Of a stretch of 64,000 nucleotides of DNA, positions 11,831 to 25,200 are shown one piece after another. The DNA lies in NCBI RefSeq assembly GCF_037975245.1, contig NC_092583.1:2599264-2663263 (forward strand), in the 5' to 3' direction. The position numbers and the translations under genes were made by a program. The notes below the pieces were generated by a model. It did no database searches. It was not told the origin of the DNA and saw only the letters and a program-made list of their open reading frames with translations. Source of the DNA: Apostichopus japonicus (Eukaryota; Echinodermata; Holothuroidea; Aspidochirotida; Stichopodidae). The first letter of the stretch is position 1. Each line of letters starts with the position of its first letter.

Positions 11831-13829
11831 TGTTGATCTTTATTAATTTTATATGTAGACATACATACACCATATGATGGACATGTGGTGTCATATACAT
11901 GTCCTTACAAATAGAAATTTATATTTGATATAGTGTTTATTATTCTTTTGTAAGTTCCTGATACCCACAGGTCCAACATATATCAATTCCGTTTGGCACG
12001 AACTAGGGCACTGAAATCATCCAAACCGTTACAGTTATCAGTTAATAGATCTATGACTCATAGCTGCTGTACTACATGAAACCAGCAGAGTGGATCATGT
12101 TAGAACACACACAGCTCACTTATAGTACTACACTAATGTGATTATGGAGTGAATTCACTTCAAGCAAATCTAAAAGAACTCCTGATTTGCCATTGCCTTG
12201 TCTGATAGCAAATTTCAACCAATTAAAATCATTGTAACATTTTGTGAAAGATTACTTAGAACTCTTATCTCTCCAAATCTGTTTCGAGGAAATCGATAGT
12301 CACTATTCGAGGGTTTGAACAGTGCTGCTGAAACCATGGAGGTAAAACAGACAATCTGATAGTGGTTACCATTATAAGCTATATTGAGGTCTGCCGAAAT
12401 ATATGTAAGATATATACATGTCATGTATGTGATGATCTAGTAGCCAAGCCCTATTGAGATGATCATGATATGCTGTAATGTCTCAAGTAAGTCAGTAAAA
12501 ACGTAAGGCATGATATTATTTATATACTGAATGACTGAGTGATGCAATGTTGATCCTAGGTCTACACAAACTTTCTACAATTAAAGTCAACAAAGCTCTG
12601 TACTTGTTAATAGATGTCTGATGTGTATTGTGTTGTGTAGCTGAGCTTCTGTGTACTAGTCCATATAGTATTAAACCATTAATATTGTACTGAGAGGCTC
12701 CATAGTAGGCCTATGTATGTTGCTACCCTATGACGAGTTGTTGTGTAAATCGAGTCCAAGCCTAGATAATCCCTTATTTACTAATGTACACAATACAGTG
12801 ACACAGTGGCCGAATAACATCATCAGTTCTCTTTAAAAACATCAGTGCTTCTCTTACTTTTGAAAATTCGCCCAAAAATACCGCTGCCATAACAGTTTAC
12901 CTGCCTCGGGCATTTTAATCGGCTCTCGTGGTAGATCGCGGGAAATTTGAGCCGTGCGAGTGAGCTTTTTCCACGCTCGTTTCCTATGCTAGTCTTGGCG
13001 AATTGATCACGTAACACACAGGCTAAAGTTCCAGACTAATAACCTTGTAAGGTGAAAAAGTTGGCAATGACGAAAAAATAACGTCAGTCTTACTAAAGGG
13101 TAGATTTTCAAGTGTGGTATGGAGAATTTTGATGAATGCTTTATGGAACAGGAGTTTAGGGATTGGTTCAACCAATTTGTCATCAATGCCTATTTAGGCA
13201 TATATAGCTCAATCAAATTTTACCGATGTGTTTGAGTACCAAAGCATATTTTTGGCCGAGTTTATAGATTTATTATTTATTTTTCATTTACTATTATGTG
13301 TCCCAATTGTACGTGATTAAATTGAGGAATAATCAATAGAGATGTGACGGTGTGAAATATGTACAAAGTTTGTGAATTTAAAATTTGGATTAATAAAAGC
13401 ATGTTAGTATACTTTGGGCAACTGCAAGAAAAAGAAGCAAAGCAGGTGATTGCCAAAAGTGAATGCAAAGGTGCAAAATGTATTGCAAATCTTAACTGAA
13501 GAAATTATTGGCACATTTTTCCTCCAACCACACCCCTCCCTCATCCCCTCATTCATCCTCCTCTACCCATCACATTAACACCCATGTAGCTACTAATTTA
13601 TTTCATTCTATAAATTAGATTGGATCTTTTCCTTAGATTAAGTAGATATTATACAGTTTGTATATATTTTTATATCAATCAGTGATATGTACAGCTCTGA
13701 TAATATTAGCTATTGTTTACATTGATTGATTCAACCATCCCAGCTGGCCAGCTGTCTGCATTGCAATCAATGGTAAACAACACTGACTATAGCTCATCAC
13801 TATATAGCTACTACTATATGTGAATCTTG
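11831..13829. other. Non-coding; contains a CpG-richer patch at 12840-13010
   Basis: No exon identified. Between about 12840 and 13010 CpG dinucleotides are clearly more frequent than in the flanking DNA, with many CG within about 170 bp (for example TCGCGGG and GCCGTGCGAG). That could mark a promoter or an untranslated first exon of the downstream gene, or may be fortuitous. No TATA box or convincing donor was found with it. Confidence 0.4.
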
Positions 13830-14340
13830 TGACTAATTCCTGTCATATTTTGAGGTCGGAGAGCTGTCTTTCCATCCGCTCGTCTCTCTCTAATTCTGTT
13901 CCCTTCCTGAAAATCCGGAGGTTGCGGTACCTCCTATCCTCTTCATCCTCCTCTAGGGTCTGTTTCCCTTTATCTTTCCATCTCAGATCCTACTTCCTCT
14001 GTCATATCAATAACCCTTCTTTTCCTGATTGCATTAAATGATGAAATTCCTATTTATCCATCTCATCAACCCCTTCCAAGAAATCTATCAGCAGGATAGG
14101 ATATACAGTAATCTCATATGAAGTCAACGTTGCAAACAGTCTCAGCTGCTTCGAGCACATTGAATTCATAGAGCTCAGGTGTATCATGTATGAGGCATGT
14201 TCGGGATTAAAGTCATCAAAGCACGTTAGTGGAAAAAGAGGCCGAAGTGCGCCCTCTTCCCTGGGCAGATCTTTCTTAATAGTCCCCTTGTTTTCCAAAA
14301 CAGCTAAATATTCAATTCCACATTTGATAGATTTTTTCAA
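13830..14340 (-). pseudogene. Unrecognised decayed coding remnant (possible transposon or gene fragment)
   Basis: On the minus strand a 96-codon frame (14340 to 14050) encodes a mixed-composition, protein-like sequence including CSKQLRLFATLTSYEITVYP. Immediately after its stop, another stretch reads through a charged segment, EEDEEDRRYRNLRIFRKG then TELERDERMERQLSD, before further stops. The even composition of the first part and the charged, helix-like second part look like former coding sequence interrupted by stops. I do not recognise the family and saw no splice sites that would repair it. Confidence 0.25.
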
Positions 14341-16832
14341 TTTTTATTATTACATTACATAGAGAATTGAGCAAGTCTGATTATGACATTACATTTCCAT
14401 GATTTTATTTATTTATTACAACATTGTTGTTGATGCTTTTTTTTTTGGTGGGGGGAGGGGTTGTGAAAAAAATGTTTTTTTTTCCGTAAATGTTCAATTT
14501 AAAATATATTGCAGTGGTTAACATGAAATAAAATATCGGCATTCATTTCAGTGTCAACGCTGTGTGCACTGACCAATAAAGATATGAGAATGAAAAACTA
14601 CAAAGAGAACGCTAATGGTGCCATCTGCTGACAGCATGACGTTACATCACAGATTGACAACATGGCTGCATTGGCCATGACTGCCATGTCTCCCATGCAT
14701 AGCAACTAGATTTGTTGTAGATACATGGGGGTAGGGGTGGGGATAGGGGGGTGAAGCTCTTCGTCCCAAAGATTTGTATGATGCAACCTAACAGTGAAGA
14801 TTGTGTTGATATTTGTCACTTTAAATCTAATCAAGGAGTGACATTGGTATCTTGTTTCCTATTTTAGTGAGAAAACTTTAATAGGTATATAAGCCCACTT
14901 TCTGAAATAATAGTAGCACAACAAAATTTACAAGTGTGGTAAATTGTAATATTTTGACTGTTTTTGTCACATTTTTCAACATTTTAATTTTTTTTTTCAT
15001 TGTAAAATATAAAACATGTTTCTATGTCATGACTGTCATCATTGTGGCATTTTATCGTTTGAAGTCGCCTCTATTTCCTGTTTTTAAGCTGATGTTTCTT
15101 GTGTCAGTAAAATATGTCACTAATCAACTCTTAATTAATAATGTTCATTTGGATTTCTTTTTAAGTGAACTTTTTTCATCAATGTCTTTTACAGAAATCT
15201 TTTCCTCTCGATTCGTATTTGGACTTGCTTGAACCTTGTTGCCCTTTCTTTAGAAAATAATTGTCTTATAAACAGAAGTGAAAGTGATCGATGGGTAGTT
15301 AATGGATAGTGCAAGAGTTATGCAAGTAACCTTAGATTTATAGAGGTGGAGATGGGGGAGGGGGGAGGGGGGGGGGTTGCAGGAGTCTTGTGTATGTTAT
15401 ATGCATTCTGAATATACTTCTCCCAGATTTGTAGGTATTTTATTTTATGAGGGCAATCAGTATAAGGAAGTACCATATCGTTAACGCCCAGTTTGAAATT
15501 TAACGGTTTGAAGTTTCCTTCCTTTGCTCGCATCAAACCTTACTTAGACTATAAGGATCTCATTACGAAAAGCTACGAAAACTGTAGATTAACTTATTTG
15601 TGTACGTCTTGAAAATATCACAGACTATCTAAAATTGTTTGCGAATCACTTTTGGCCCCATTGTGCCCCAAAGTTTGTTGACCATGGATTAAGACATCAA
15701 TGGTTTCCCTTCAAATAATGAAGGAAAATTTGACAGATTGAAAATTTTTGATTTCCACTTAACATGTCAGTCGGCCTACATAGTAATTAAAATAGACATA
15801 ATGTGTTGTAATTAGAGGGGAAAGGGAAATTAAATAAAGAAAAATACTTCCCACACCACCTGGCTTACTGGATCCACAACACACCTCCTTTAAGTGTACC
15901 TTCCCCTGTCCAGCAGAATTTTTTTTTTATGATCTAGGGTTTACTGAACCTTCTCTTTTCATCTCTCGCCAGATTTGGACGTTCCCTCCTCCGGTTCTGA
16001 CAGGGAGAAGTTCCGCATAAGGTCAGTTTAATGAGTGAATAAATCTGCATGAAAATTAGGATCATAATATTCAGAGTTGTGACATCATCGCCGATGTGTG
16101 GCGGTAGCTCCTCTAACATTCGTCCACGATACCTCACAATTTGACCTACCATTTAAAGTTTAAATTGCTGAGGCTTTTGAAAAGCACATTCCCACAGATT
16201 ATGACCTTTCAAAAGGATTCTCAAGTTTTGAAGAAAGTAAACAACATGCTTTGACAGTGGGTGATATTTACTAGTGATTGTTAAATTTTCAACATGAGTG
16301 ACCAATGTTTAATATTCTAGCATATTTGCCAGGCAATGCTAATGATAACCTTCAATGAACAAATAGTGGTTTGCACTTGGAATGCAAATTAAGTGTACTC
16401 GTGAATGCTTGAAGTTGTCTGCGTGTTTGTTGTTTCATAATAAATCTGTTTGCAAGGGGTCACCAATTTGCATTAGTTTAACCAAAACTCTCACTGTTTA
16501 GGGCCTCCCAAATTTTTTTTATTCTTTAACCTAAAATAACTGTCTTGTGTTATTAATTAACAAATAATCCATCAGTTAGAAAGTTCTTAAAGTGACCTTA
16601 TTTGTTTTGGACAATTTCTTTGCATGTACAATTTTTTTCCCTCAAGTTTGCATCATTTATATACAAAATGCAAATCAGATGTGTTCAAACTTGCATAATT
16701 TTGATCCTCATTATTCTGATCTTGAACAGTCAATTAAATACTGTTGAGTCTAATTTTTCAGTTTTATATGTTGTCGATGTACTGTATGTAAAAGTGTCAG
16801 ATTGGCAATATTTTTATAATTTAAAACAAAAA
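14341..16832. other. Non-coding, nothing recognised
   Basis: AT-rich sequence with short frames only. A G-tract at about 15345-15377 and a shorter one at 14449 are the only notable local features. Confidence 0.55.
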
Positions 16833-17126
16833 CAGGCCTTACTGGTTCCAAGGGGGGGGGCGAAGGGGGCAGCCGCCCCCCCTTGAGCATATTTTTTTTC
16901 TTTTTTTAATGTTTTTATGATATCGCTAGTATTTTCAAAAGAGAAAATGCTAAGATGCAACTTACAAGGCCTGGGAAGTGCCATTTCCAGCGATCTGGGG
17001 GGCATTTTCAGCCAAAATTTTCTTGTACGCTTCGCGCCAACCCATGGTGGCGCTACGCTTAGATAGTTTGCAATGCCGAATCTACAGTTTCGCCCCTCCC
17101 TTGTCAAATTCCTGGCTATGCGCCTG
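16833..17126 (+). mobile_element. hAT-type MITE, family 2, copy 1
   Basis: The right end reads CCTGGCTATGCGCCTG (to 17126). The left end begins CAGGC and becomes G-rich. The internal segment GCGCCAACCCATGGTGGCGC is shared, in reverse orientation, with 18066-18363. The left terminus is degraded and no duplicated flanking 8-mer is visible, so this copy is older or its left boundary is imprecise. Its internal sequence near GCTACGCTTAGATAGT also resembles hAT family 1. Confidence 0.7.
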
Positions 17127-18065
17127 CCTTCTCGGCTCTCGATACAAGGTTAAAACCGTTCATTTTTCTGCAGTGATGTTATTGAACTAAATACCAACGT
17201 GTACATTGGGGTGTGTTTCTTTTTTATCTGAGTTCATGTGCTTAGAGGATGTTTTTTGAATGTACTACAGGAAGTCGATAAACCCAATCAAGCTCTCCGT
17301 GTGACACCTGCTTGTCGCGTTCCTAACAGTAGGAGTTTCTCGGTTCATTCATTAGCGATTTAATCATCACTAATAAACTTTAAGCCAGATGTCTATCATA
17401 GGAAGTGATCGTCTGACTATGAAGGGTGACGTCTCGATCTTTCTCGGTTTGGAAAGTCTCCGATTCAGCCGGAGATGTGTTTTACATTGTGTTATAATCA
17501 TCATAACCTTTGTAAAAGTGTAAGCCAAGCTGAAACGCATTTCGCATAGGCAGCTAGTCTGTTACAACAACAATCACACACATATGAAACAGATGCACTT
17601 TCATAAGTTTGCTATTAAACAAATCTTGAGTTCATTGTTTTCGAAACTTATATATAAATAATAAGTGAAGGATAGAAAAGAAAGTAACATATATTTAAAG
17701 TGATTTAGAACAATGAGGTGGTAATTGACTGGGACAATTAGAAGAGATTGGGTATACATAGTGATTGGAACACATATAGAGATTTAATGTTGCGATTTAC
17801 AGGGGCAACCGCCGGGCCCAGTTGTTGTAGAAAAAAATCTCTAAGATCAGTATTGTTCATTGTTTCTACTATGTGTTTAGACAAGGCCTCTAACTTTCAA
17901 GAAAGACAGTCAGGCTCTTTGCTTTTTCACCTTGCTTCTCCTACCATCCCCTTCCCCCCCCCCTCCACCCTTCCCTCCACCACCACCACCACAAGTCCTC
18001 TGCCCAACTAAGTCATCTGAAATTTGACTTAACCTTTTCAGACATGTGTGTCTGTCTGTGAGGAG
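17127..18065. other. Non-coding, nothing recognised
   Basis: The 17.27-17.48 kb part has somewhat more CpG than its surroundings but no exon. A C-rich run followed by CCA repeats lies at 17950-17993. Confidence 0.5.
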
Positions 18066-18363
18066 CAGGCGTGTAGCAAGGAATTTGCCAAGGGAGGGGC
18101 CAACCTGTAGGCAAATGATCAGAGCCGTAGATTAGGCATTGGAAATTATCTAAGCATTGCACCACCATGAGTTGGCGAAGCGTACAAGAAAATTTTGGCC
18201 GAAAATGCCTCCCAGATCGCTGGAAATGGCACTTCCCAGGCCTTGCAAGTTGCATCTAAGTATTTTCTATTTGAAATTACTAGCAATAAAACGTACAAGA
18301 AGAATATGCTCAAGGGGGGGGGTGGGGCGGTTGCCCCTTTGCCCCCCCTTGGCTACGCGCCTG
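18066..18363 (-). mobile_element. hAT-type MITE, family 2, copy 2 (298 bp)
   Basis: The termini CAGGCGTGTAGC (18066) and GGCTACGCGCCTG (to 18363) are inverted repeats. Flanking 8-mers GTGAGGAG (18058-18065) and GTGTGGAG (18364-18371) match at 7 of 8 positions, supporting an hAT-type insertion. It is the reverse complement of the 16833-17126 copy, so the two lie in opposite orientation about 0.9 kb apart. Confidence 0.88.
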
Positions 18364-20408
18364 GTGTGGAGTATATCTTCAGTTTGTTCAAAGTTGCTGG
18401 CTGAAGAGCTACAACATTGTGCGATACTAGAGACATCTCTATAGAGAGAATGACAGAGAAAGAGGTATATATAGAGAACATGTGCTGTATTTGGAAGGTT
18501 GTGTTGATATGATCAGCTAATGGAATAAACTGACAAAACTAATCTTGTTAGGCTGTGTATTGCCAGGATGCAAACCTAATCTGGCCCTCAGGAACATAAT
18601 CAAATTCACTTAGAGGAAATAAAGTTTGTCAGTTGCCCGGTTAAAGAAACGAAATGAAGAAGGGTGTCGTGTGAATCCAGTGACCTTACCTGACAAGACT
18701 GTACACCCCGCTAATCCTCATTTCTGATATTTTGGAAGGTTTGGAGATAATTCTGGAACAAAACCTTTAAAAGCGACATGTGACAGGATAGAGTATATAT
18801 GATGTCCGTATTCAATAAGTAAGGCAAAGAAATAAATACTAAAAAAAAATCAAAAATCGAAAGGTTTTCCCTCGGGGGGTAAAGACCAGCAGAACCGAGA
18901 GGCCTAGAAAATTCTTGTCGGTTTCTGAAAACTTTTTTTTTTTTTTCCCCCACCGTTTTTGCACCATTGCAAAGCTTTATCAACCATTGAAAACTTTTTC
19001 ACTGTACAATTGGTCTGTAGATTACAGCAATATACTTAGTAAGTTCAAAGAACTTTTAAATAATTTTGATTTAATTTACTACAATGAAAGGCTTTCACTG
19101 TAGCTCTCGATTATGCATACACAAAATCAATGACACTCAACTGAAGTAGGCATGTCCACTTAAGTAGACATGTCCACTGAAGTAGCAACGTCCACTTCAG
19201 TGGAGTGTGTCGTCTGATGTTGTGTTTCGTTTATGTATTCTTCCTTTGCCTGTGAAGCCAGGCAACACACAGTTGTGTTAAATGCACTTAGGAGCCTAAC
19301 ACAAGGAAAGTATATACCTATACCACGTCTTTGACCTCTCTGCCCATGATCTAACGGTGGTTTAAATAAAAAATATGACTCTCCAAGGTTAAAGGAAGTT
19401 TGCCCGGAATCCAAAAAGGGAGGAGGGTGATGGAGGAGGGGTAGGCCTACAGAGAAGAGGAAACATCAGAAATTAGAACAAATTCCGGAACTGACATCTT
19501 TCAAACTGGATCGATGCCAGTTGCCCAATATACTCTATTCCACTAAACTCTGTCTTTACATCTAATCTGTTTAATTTTCTTTCTAAATGAAAACACAAAT
19601 GATAAAAACATGGTAAATTTTATATATTTAAATGATGATGGGAAGTGATCTTGAATTGACAACTTGTAAACTTCTGGTAAAACTCAATATTCTTCAGTTC
19701 ATATTTCACAAGAGCAAGCACAAAACTTGATTTTGTCAGCAGAAGCTAAGTGTATTATTGTACTCGACGAAGCTTGTAGCTGAAATATTACGATCATAGT
19801 TGGGCTATGAGTCAGTGTCACTTTTACCAATCCTATAGTATGAATATTCACAGATTATTTGCATACAGCTGAATTAAGCTTCATTAAAAAATTAAGGTCT
19901 CAGTGGCTGTTCCGAATCGGTATATCATTCAGGAGTCTTTTACAGACAATATTTTTAGTCGCAAAAAAAGTTATGATTATGTTTTATTGGTTTACAATCT
20001 TTGATGAGAATGCTTAGTTCCTTTTGTGTCTGCACGTTGCCATCTTCATGTAATTAGAGTAGGAAGCCACCAGGGTTGTTGCAAATGGATTAATTGAAAT
20101 GCAAAATGTGGCTTTAAGATCTGCATCTCAAGTTTGTCGATATGCCATGAATTACAATTTTTTTCCCTTTTCCGTCCTTTTTCCAATTATGGGATTGGAC
20201 TCTAAATGGCAATATATCAAACTACATTATCCACCAGACTTTCACTTGCTTGATTTACTATTGACTGTTTTACACTGTTTATAGAGAGGGCTATATATCT
20301 TCATAGCAAAGACCATTTGGGATCAAAATAATCATTCTCTTGCTTCACAATTGAGATAAAAATGATCAAATTTGAATAAACTGAATACTATTTTGAATTC
20401 TTTTTCAG
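18364..20408. other. Non-coding upstream or intronic sequence before the first recognised exon
   Basis: No exon recognised. A short imperfect repeat of ACTTAAGTAGACATGTCC-like units lies at 19150-19200. The last bases, TTTTTCAG at 20401-20408, form the acceptor of the first recognised exon. Confidence 0.55.
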
Positions 20409-20488
20409 ACGAGACTATAGAGGGAAATCTGAACTTGAAGATCTCCCCGAAGAGGGCAATATGACATCTAGAAGTAGCAACTATGGAG
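20409..20488 (+). CDS. SVIL-like: Supervillin-like gene, first recognised coding exon (exon 1 of those seen)
   Basis: An 80-nt exon between TTTTTCAG and GAG|GTAATT. It begins with the last base of a split codon and encodes RDYRGKSELEDLPEEGNM then TSRSSNYG, ending with a G that completes a Val codon with exon 2. The frame stays open to the upstream acceptor, so more coding sequence probably precedes it. Alternatively, the ATG at 20461 (A at -3) could be the start if everything upstream is untranslated. No domain is visible in this stretch. The exon is supported by splice signals and by in-frame joining to exon 2, not by similarity, so it is less certain than the long exons. Confidence 0.65.
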
Positions 20489-21534
20489 GTAATTTCAATA
20501 TTCAAATCAAATCTTAGGGAATGATGCAGAGCAATGAGGGGGGGGGAGGGAGGAGGGTTTGTCCTCCCTGCTCTTTAGCCAAGTCAAGAAACTTGCATTG
20601 AAAGATGTCAAACACTAGCCCCAATAATATTCTTTATGAAATAATAATAATAATTCAAGAACAAATTTTGGTGCCACTGTTGTGCTGATGTCTTTCTTTT
20701 GGGCTTCTGACTTTCACAGAGGTCAAAGTTTGAGAAATCTTGGTCTCAGCCCCCCCACCCGCCCCACCCCCACCCATTTGAGATGGGCACCACTATCCCT
20801 GAATCTTATCTACAGTGTTGCATGTGGAATGTTTATTATTAATTTTGTTATATTTAGTATAAAGTAGGCCTACATATGTTGTATATTTTCCAGTCATTTC
20901 TTCCCTTGGAAAAAAAATAGAATTGTTAGCTAGAATTGGATTTGAACCACTGACCTGGTGGATACAAGTCCTGGTGTTCTTATTACTGAACTAGTCAGCC
21001 TAAATAGATTGGGGGAGTTGAGCTTGAGCAAGCAATTTACCAAAATCTGACTACAGGACTATGAATACACAGGAATGAGTTTCTGCCGGGATACTGCCGT
21101 GTGTAAACCCCAAGGCCCAAAAAATGGGTCTTGACTTACCAGTCAGGAACTGTTTCCAAAATTTGCACATTTTCAACGGTCTTGAAAACCAGCAGCTATG
21201 TCATGTATGTGCCAGAATGTCAACTGGTGCAATAAGGCCCACTCAATTTAACCTCTGTGAAGGGCAGGTTTTTTTTTTAGACTACTTATAAACATGAAAA
21301 AGAGCAGGAAATTGTAAGAAACGGTTTAGAAAGACCAGAAAAATTAAAGTCTACCCTACCACACAAACATCTTATCTCTGACTTCAGACCTGTGCTCCTG
21401 CTTACAAATAATTGCTATCCATTTTCAAATAGCGCCATCTATTAATTGTCACAATTTCTTATATTAAGCATTGATCATGACAAAAGTCACTGATTTCGTG
21501 GGGTAAAGAAGTTCACCGGTTTTTTACTTCACAG
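20489..21534 (+). other. Intron 1 (1,046 bp)
   Basis: Bounded by GTAATT and TTCACAG. A segment at 20935-21000 resembles a tRNA-like fragment in reverse (TTGAACCACTGACC...ACTAGTCAGCC) but is too degraded to call. G-runs lie at 20538-20558. Confidence 0.6.
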
Positions 21535-22261
21535 TGTCAAAGCTACGAGACAGATACAGCTCAGAGCGGCCCTCATCTCTAGATACGCCCAGGTACAGCA
21601 GTTCTCGCACCACCAGCAGTAAGAGTGTCGGAGCCTTGCAGAGTCGCTTCTCGGACAAGAAAGAATCTTCCTCCTCCACCGATCTCTCCTCGGCCGGGAG
21701 ATCTTCGGCGCTAAAGTCCACCCAGTCTTCCAGAGCGAAAAATATCGTCGAAGAGAAGAGACGGTACGGAACCCCCGAGAAGAGGCTGAGCTCCGAGAGC
21801 GGATACGGAAGTCTGGAGAGAGATAAAAGTAAAGATTTGACCAGACAGAAGGAAAGAGCAAAGAACGAGAGAAACGGAAACATCAGCAAGATCAACGAGA
21901 ACGGCAGCTCGGCGGTGCCGGACCCGGACTTCCAGGTGGCGTGTTCCGTCACGAAGACCATCGCCCAGCGGAGCGGCTCGGAATCGGACGATGCCGCGTC
22001 CAAGAAAGCCCGCATGGAAATGTACAAGGAGAAGAGGAGGAGAGAATTGGCAGAGAAGCACGGAACCGCCGGAAACGGTGGAGAAATTAGGTCCAAGAAA
22101 CTACCGAGGGAGCCGTCATCATCTTTATCTTTATCCTCCCCTGTCCACAAGAGAGTCGACGTCACCGCGACCAAGCAGAAAGCCGGGGAGGAACACGATG
22201 CCAAGAAGACTCGAAAGAGTATGACGGAAGTGGTGAAAACAGAGGACACATTAAAAGCAAG
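21535..22261 (+). CDS. SVIL-like: Supervillin-like exon 2, myosin-binding-region signature
   Basis: A 727-nt exon between TTCACAG and GCAAG|GTCGGT, encoding about 242 residues. It is Ser-, Arg- and Lys-rich and predicted disordered. At about residues 157-177 of the exon (22002-22064) lies KKARMEMYKEKRRRELAEK-HG. This closely matches a segment near residue 100-120 of vertebrate supervillin (RYKAERRRQLAEKYG as recalled), inside the region reported to bind myosin II. Supervillin is a membrane- and actin-associated scaffold of the villin/gelsolin superfamily, acting in podosomes, cytokinesis and the cell cortex. GC content and codon use are visibly higher than in the flanking introns. A long open frame on the opposite strand is a by-product of this composition. 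The exon ends in phase 2 (AG|), completed by exon 3. Confidence 0.9.
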
Positions 22262-25200
22262 GTCGGTATTATGGGAATTAAGTCATTCACCTCTGTATTT
22301 AACCTAGCGGTCAACTGCATATCAGGTTTGTCAACCATTTAGATGACAGGAAACTGACCCCCCCACCCCCACCCACCCCTCTCGAGAAAAAAAATAGATA
22401 AAGATCTTCATTCTTATGGAACTATTTAAAATAAAATTTAAAAGAAAAATTTCTTCCCAAATTATGTTTCTACAGCATGGTTGGCAAACCTTTTATGTTG
22501 TTGATTGCTGTGTTGGCAGTACATTGAATGAGGATTTTTTGGTTGGGGGGGGGTTGCAATTTGTCATGCGACATTCCACTGTTTGTCCAAACTTTGGATT
22601 TTGCCTTACGTAGCATAGTTATGACCAACAGCTATTGTTTCCTTCCGCTTGAAATTGAAATATTTGTTTGGTGTGAGTTCCATTAATAGATTTATTTTAG
22701 ATTTATTAACTAACATATACTAACTTTTTTTTCCCCTCTTTATGCAGTAGCAATGGCACTTGATTTTGAAAAGCTTTCCTCTAATTCTTACATAGCTACT
22801 TTAAATCAGTTAAAGACTATTATATGTAAAACCTTGATTTCAAAACTTATTTCTGTGACTTATAGTCTTTAGGAGATAAATTCCAAAGTGGAAGAGAAAC
22901 CTTCTAATATCAAAATGGAAAATTGGCAAAAAAAGATGAGCATTGTTTCAAACTTTATTGTTCCTTCCATTGTTTCCAGAAACATAATAGACCACCTGCT
23001 GGTGATTCACTTCCTAGTTAATTCGATTAACCAATCAAAATAGGTTACATTATACCCGACCACATATCAAGTTAGAGACAAGAAACTGAAATGGGATTTT
23101 CAACTGTAAAACAATGTGGAAATATTTTTCTCTTTAAAATCAGCGGTACATTTTCTGCCAACTGAATATTCCATTTGAGTCTTCAATTTTTATTAAATAT
23201 TATGGAAGTGAAATGCCAGCCAACTGCTTTAAACTTTATTTCATTGATTGTGATTGTTTAATACAGGTCAGACCTTAATAAACTTTTCACAATAACCCAA
23301 ATACAACAAAAGCTTATCATTAGTTTGGTCAACACAAACAGGTTTACTCGGTAGCGTGGAATCATAGTTTAGGTAAACAAACAGTTTTCCACCCATTGTA
23401 TAGATTGAGTTGATTGATTGTGCCATCGTAAAGCAGTTTCCAACGATTTTGTCACTTGGCCTTGTAGTTAAATGTAATAGTGTAATAAATGGTATGAGTG
23501 TAACTAGGTGTATTGCAATTATGCATTTTCTTCAAACAAAATCCTGACATAAACAAGCTTTTAGGTAAGTTTAAGTTTTTAATGAAACTGTAGCTGGTGT
23601 ATATTCCATGTGAGAAACAAAAAGTTATTATTAAAAAGTTTAGTTAAAACTAGGAAAGTACAAATCAACAATAAAATGTCGTGAAGATATGTAAGAAAAT
23701 GATAAGGAGCATAGGGTCACTACTCTCTTCTATCACCAGGTCTTGAAGAAAACCTACGTTTATACTTCACAGTTATAGCCGCTTTTTGAGCTGACTGTGA
23801 CAATCATTTTCACGCTATTCAATACTGAAATCCCATAACAGTGTAAATTTTTACATTGGCTCAACTTTGATCTCAAATAGAGGAATTCAAAATTCAAAAT
23901 TTTTGCAATACGCCTTTTTCGTGCATATGATTAACCAAGATAATTGTTTGTGTGACACTTTGTTAATGGTCGATACAAACTTATGTATGACTTTTTTAAA
24001 GTAAAAATTGAACATTTAGATGGGTGTATCTTTTTAGTTTGACCAAACTGCAAATTTCAAGTAATACTTGTTTGGTTGGTCAGGTTGCCCCCCCCGTCAC
24101 CCCACCCCCCCAAAAAAAAAACTCTTTAACATTGTTGGCATGATCTGACTATATTGCTTTAAGCTTCAAATGGTGTTAATTTAATTGTCTCGATTAAGTT
24201 ACAAGAATAATCTGTCCGTACGTATGTATTCGGACCTTTAGAAAGTCGAATCGTGGCTTAATTACTATCCCGGAATGATCTGTTTCTAACTCAATAGAAC
24301 ACCCAGGGCTCTTGATAAAAAAAAGTAGGTTTATTGTAACATTGTTGGCTGTGTCATAAAAACTGTGTTGTGCGTCAGACTAATTGATTTCGCTCCATGG
24401 TAGACTGGCAACGCCACACATGTGTGCCTTAAAGGGGCAGTCATTATATTGGAACAAAATCTTGGGTATAGTAAAATATTTATTGGACAAAAGTCATGAA
24501 AAAATGACCAGTTATTTTATATCTACTCACAAGAATGCAAAATCTGAAATATTCTTGTGTTAATTGAATACCTGAGAGGTCTTTTATCCACTAATGTTCG
24601 CATCGTAAGTTTAACTAAATTTCCGTAAAAATATTCAGGCATTGTGACTGTTAATTAAAATTGCATAGTGACACATTTCTCAGAAGCAGTATAGCGCCAC
24701 CAATTGTTGTTGATCGGTTTATAACCGGACTGCTATAGATTTGGCTGTTGTAGTGCCTAGTATTGGACACTTATTACTTACACTTCCAAATGAATGGAAT
24801 TTTAATTTCCAAGAAAGTAGTGACATCCATGTTCAAGAAGACTTGAATTTAAAACTGCATCAGATATAAGAATGATAAATAAGACATGTTTGAATTTGGC
24901 AGCATATGTATGTGTTGTGTTTGTGGTGAGGGGGTGGGGGAGGGGAGTTGAGGGTACAGGTGAAACAGAAATAATGAAGTTGGTTGCAGACTAGTTTTCT
25001 AGAGAGAGTAAAGGAACTAAAAATTATCAACTGCAAAAGTCCTGTTTAGGCAAATGAATGAAACTAATTCAGAGTGCCTGATGTAGAGACATTTCCATCC
25101 TAGCAGGTGTTTCTTGCACTAGCCTCTGAAGAAGATCCCTCTAGGATCAAAACATCCGGCCCCTCCACTCCCCCACCCCACCCCCCTTTAGCCGTTACTC

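Noticed and set aside
21524-22249. 241-codon open frame on the minus strand
   Set aside because: Antisense shadow of exon 2, with no independent motif.
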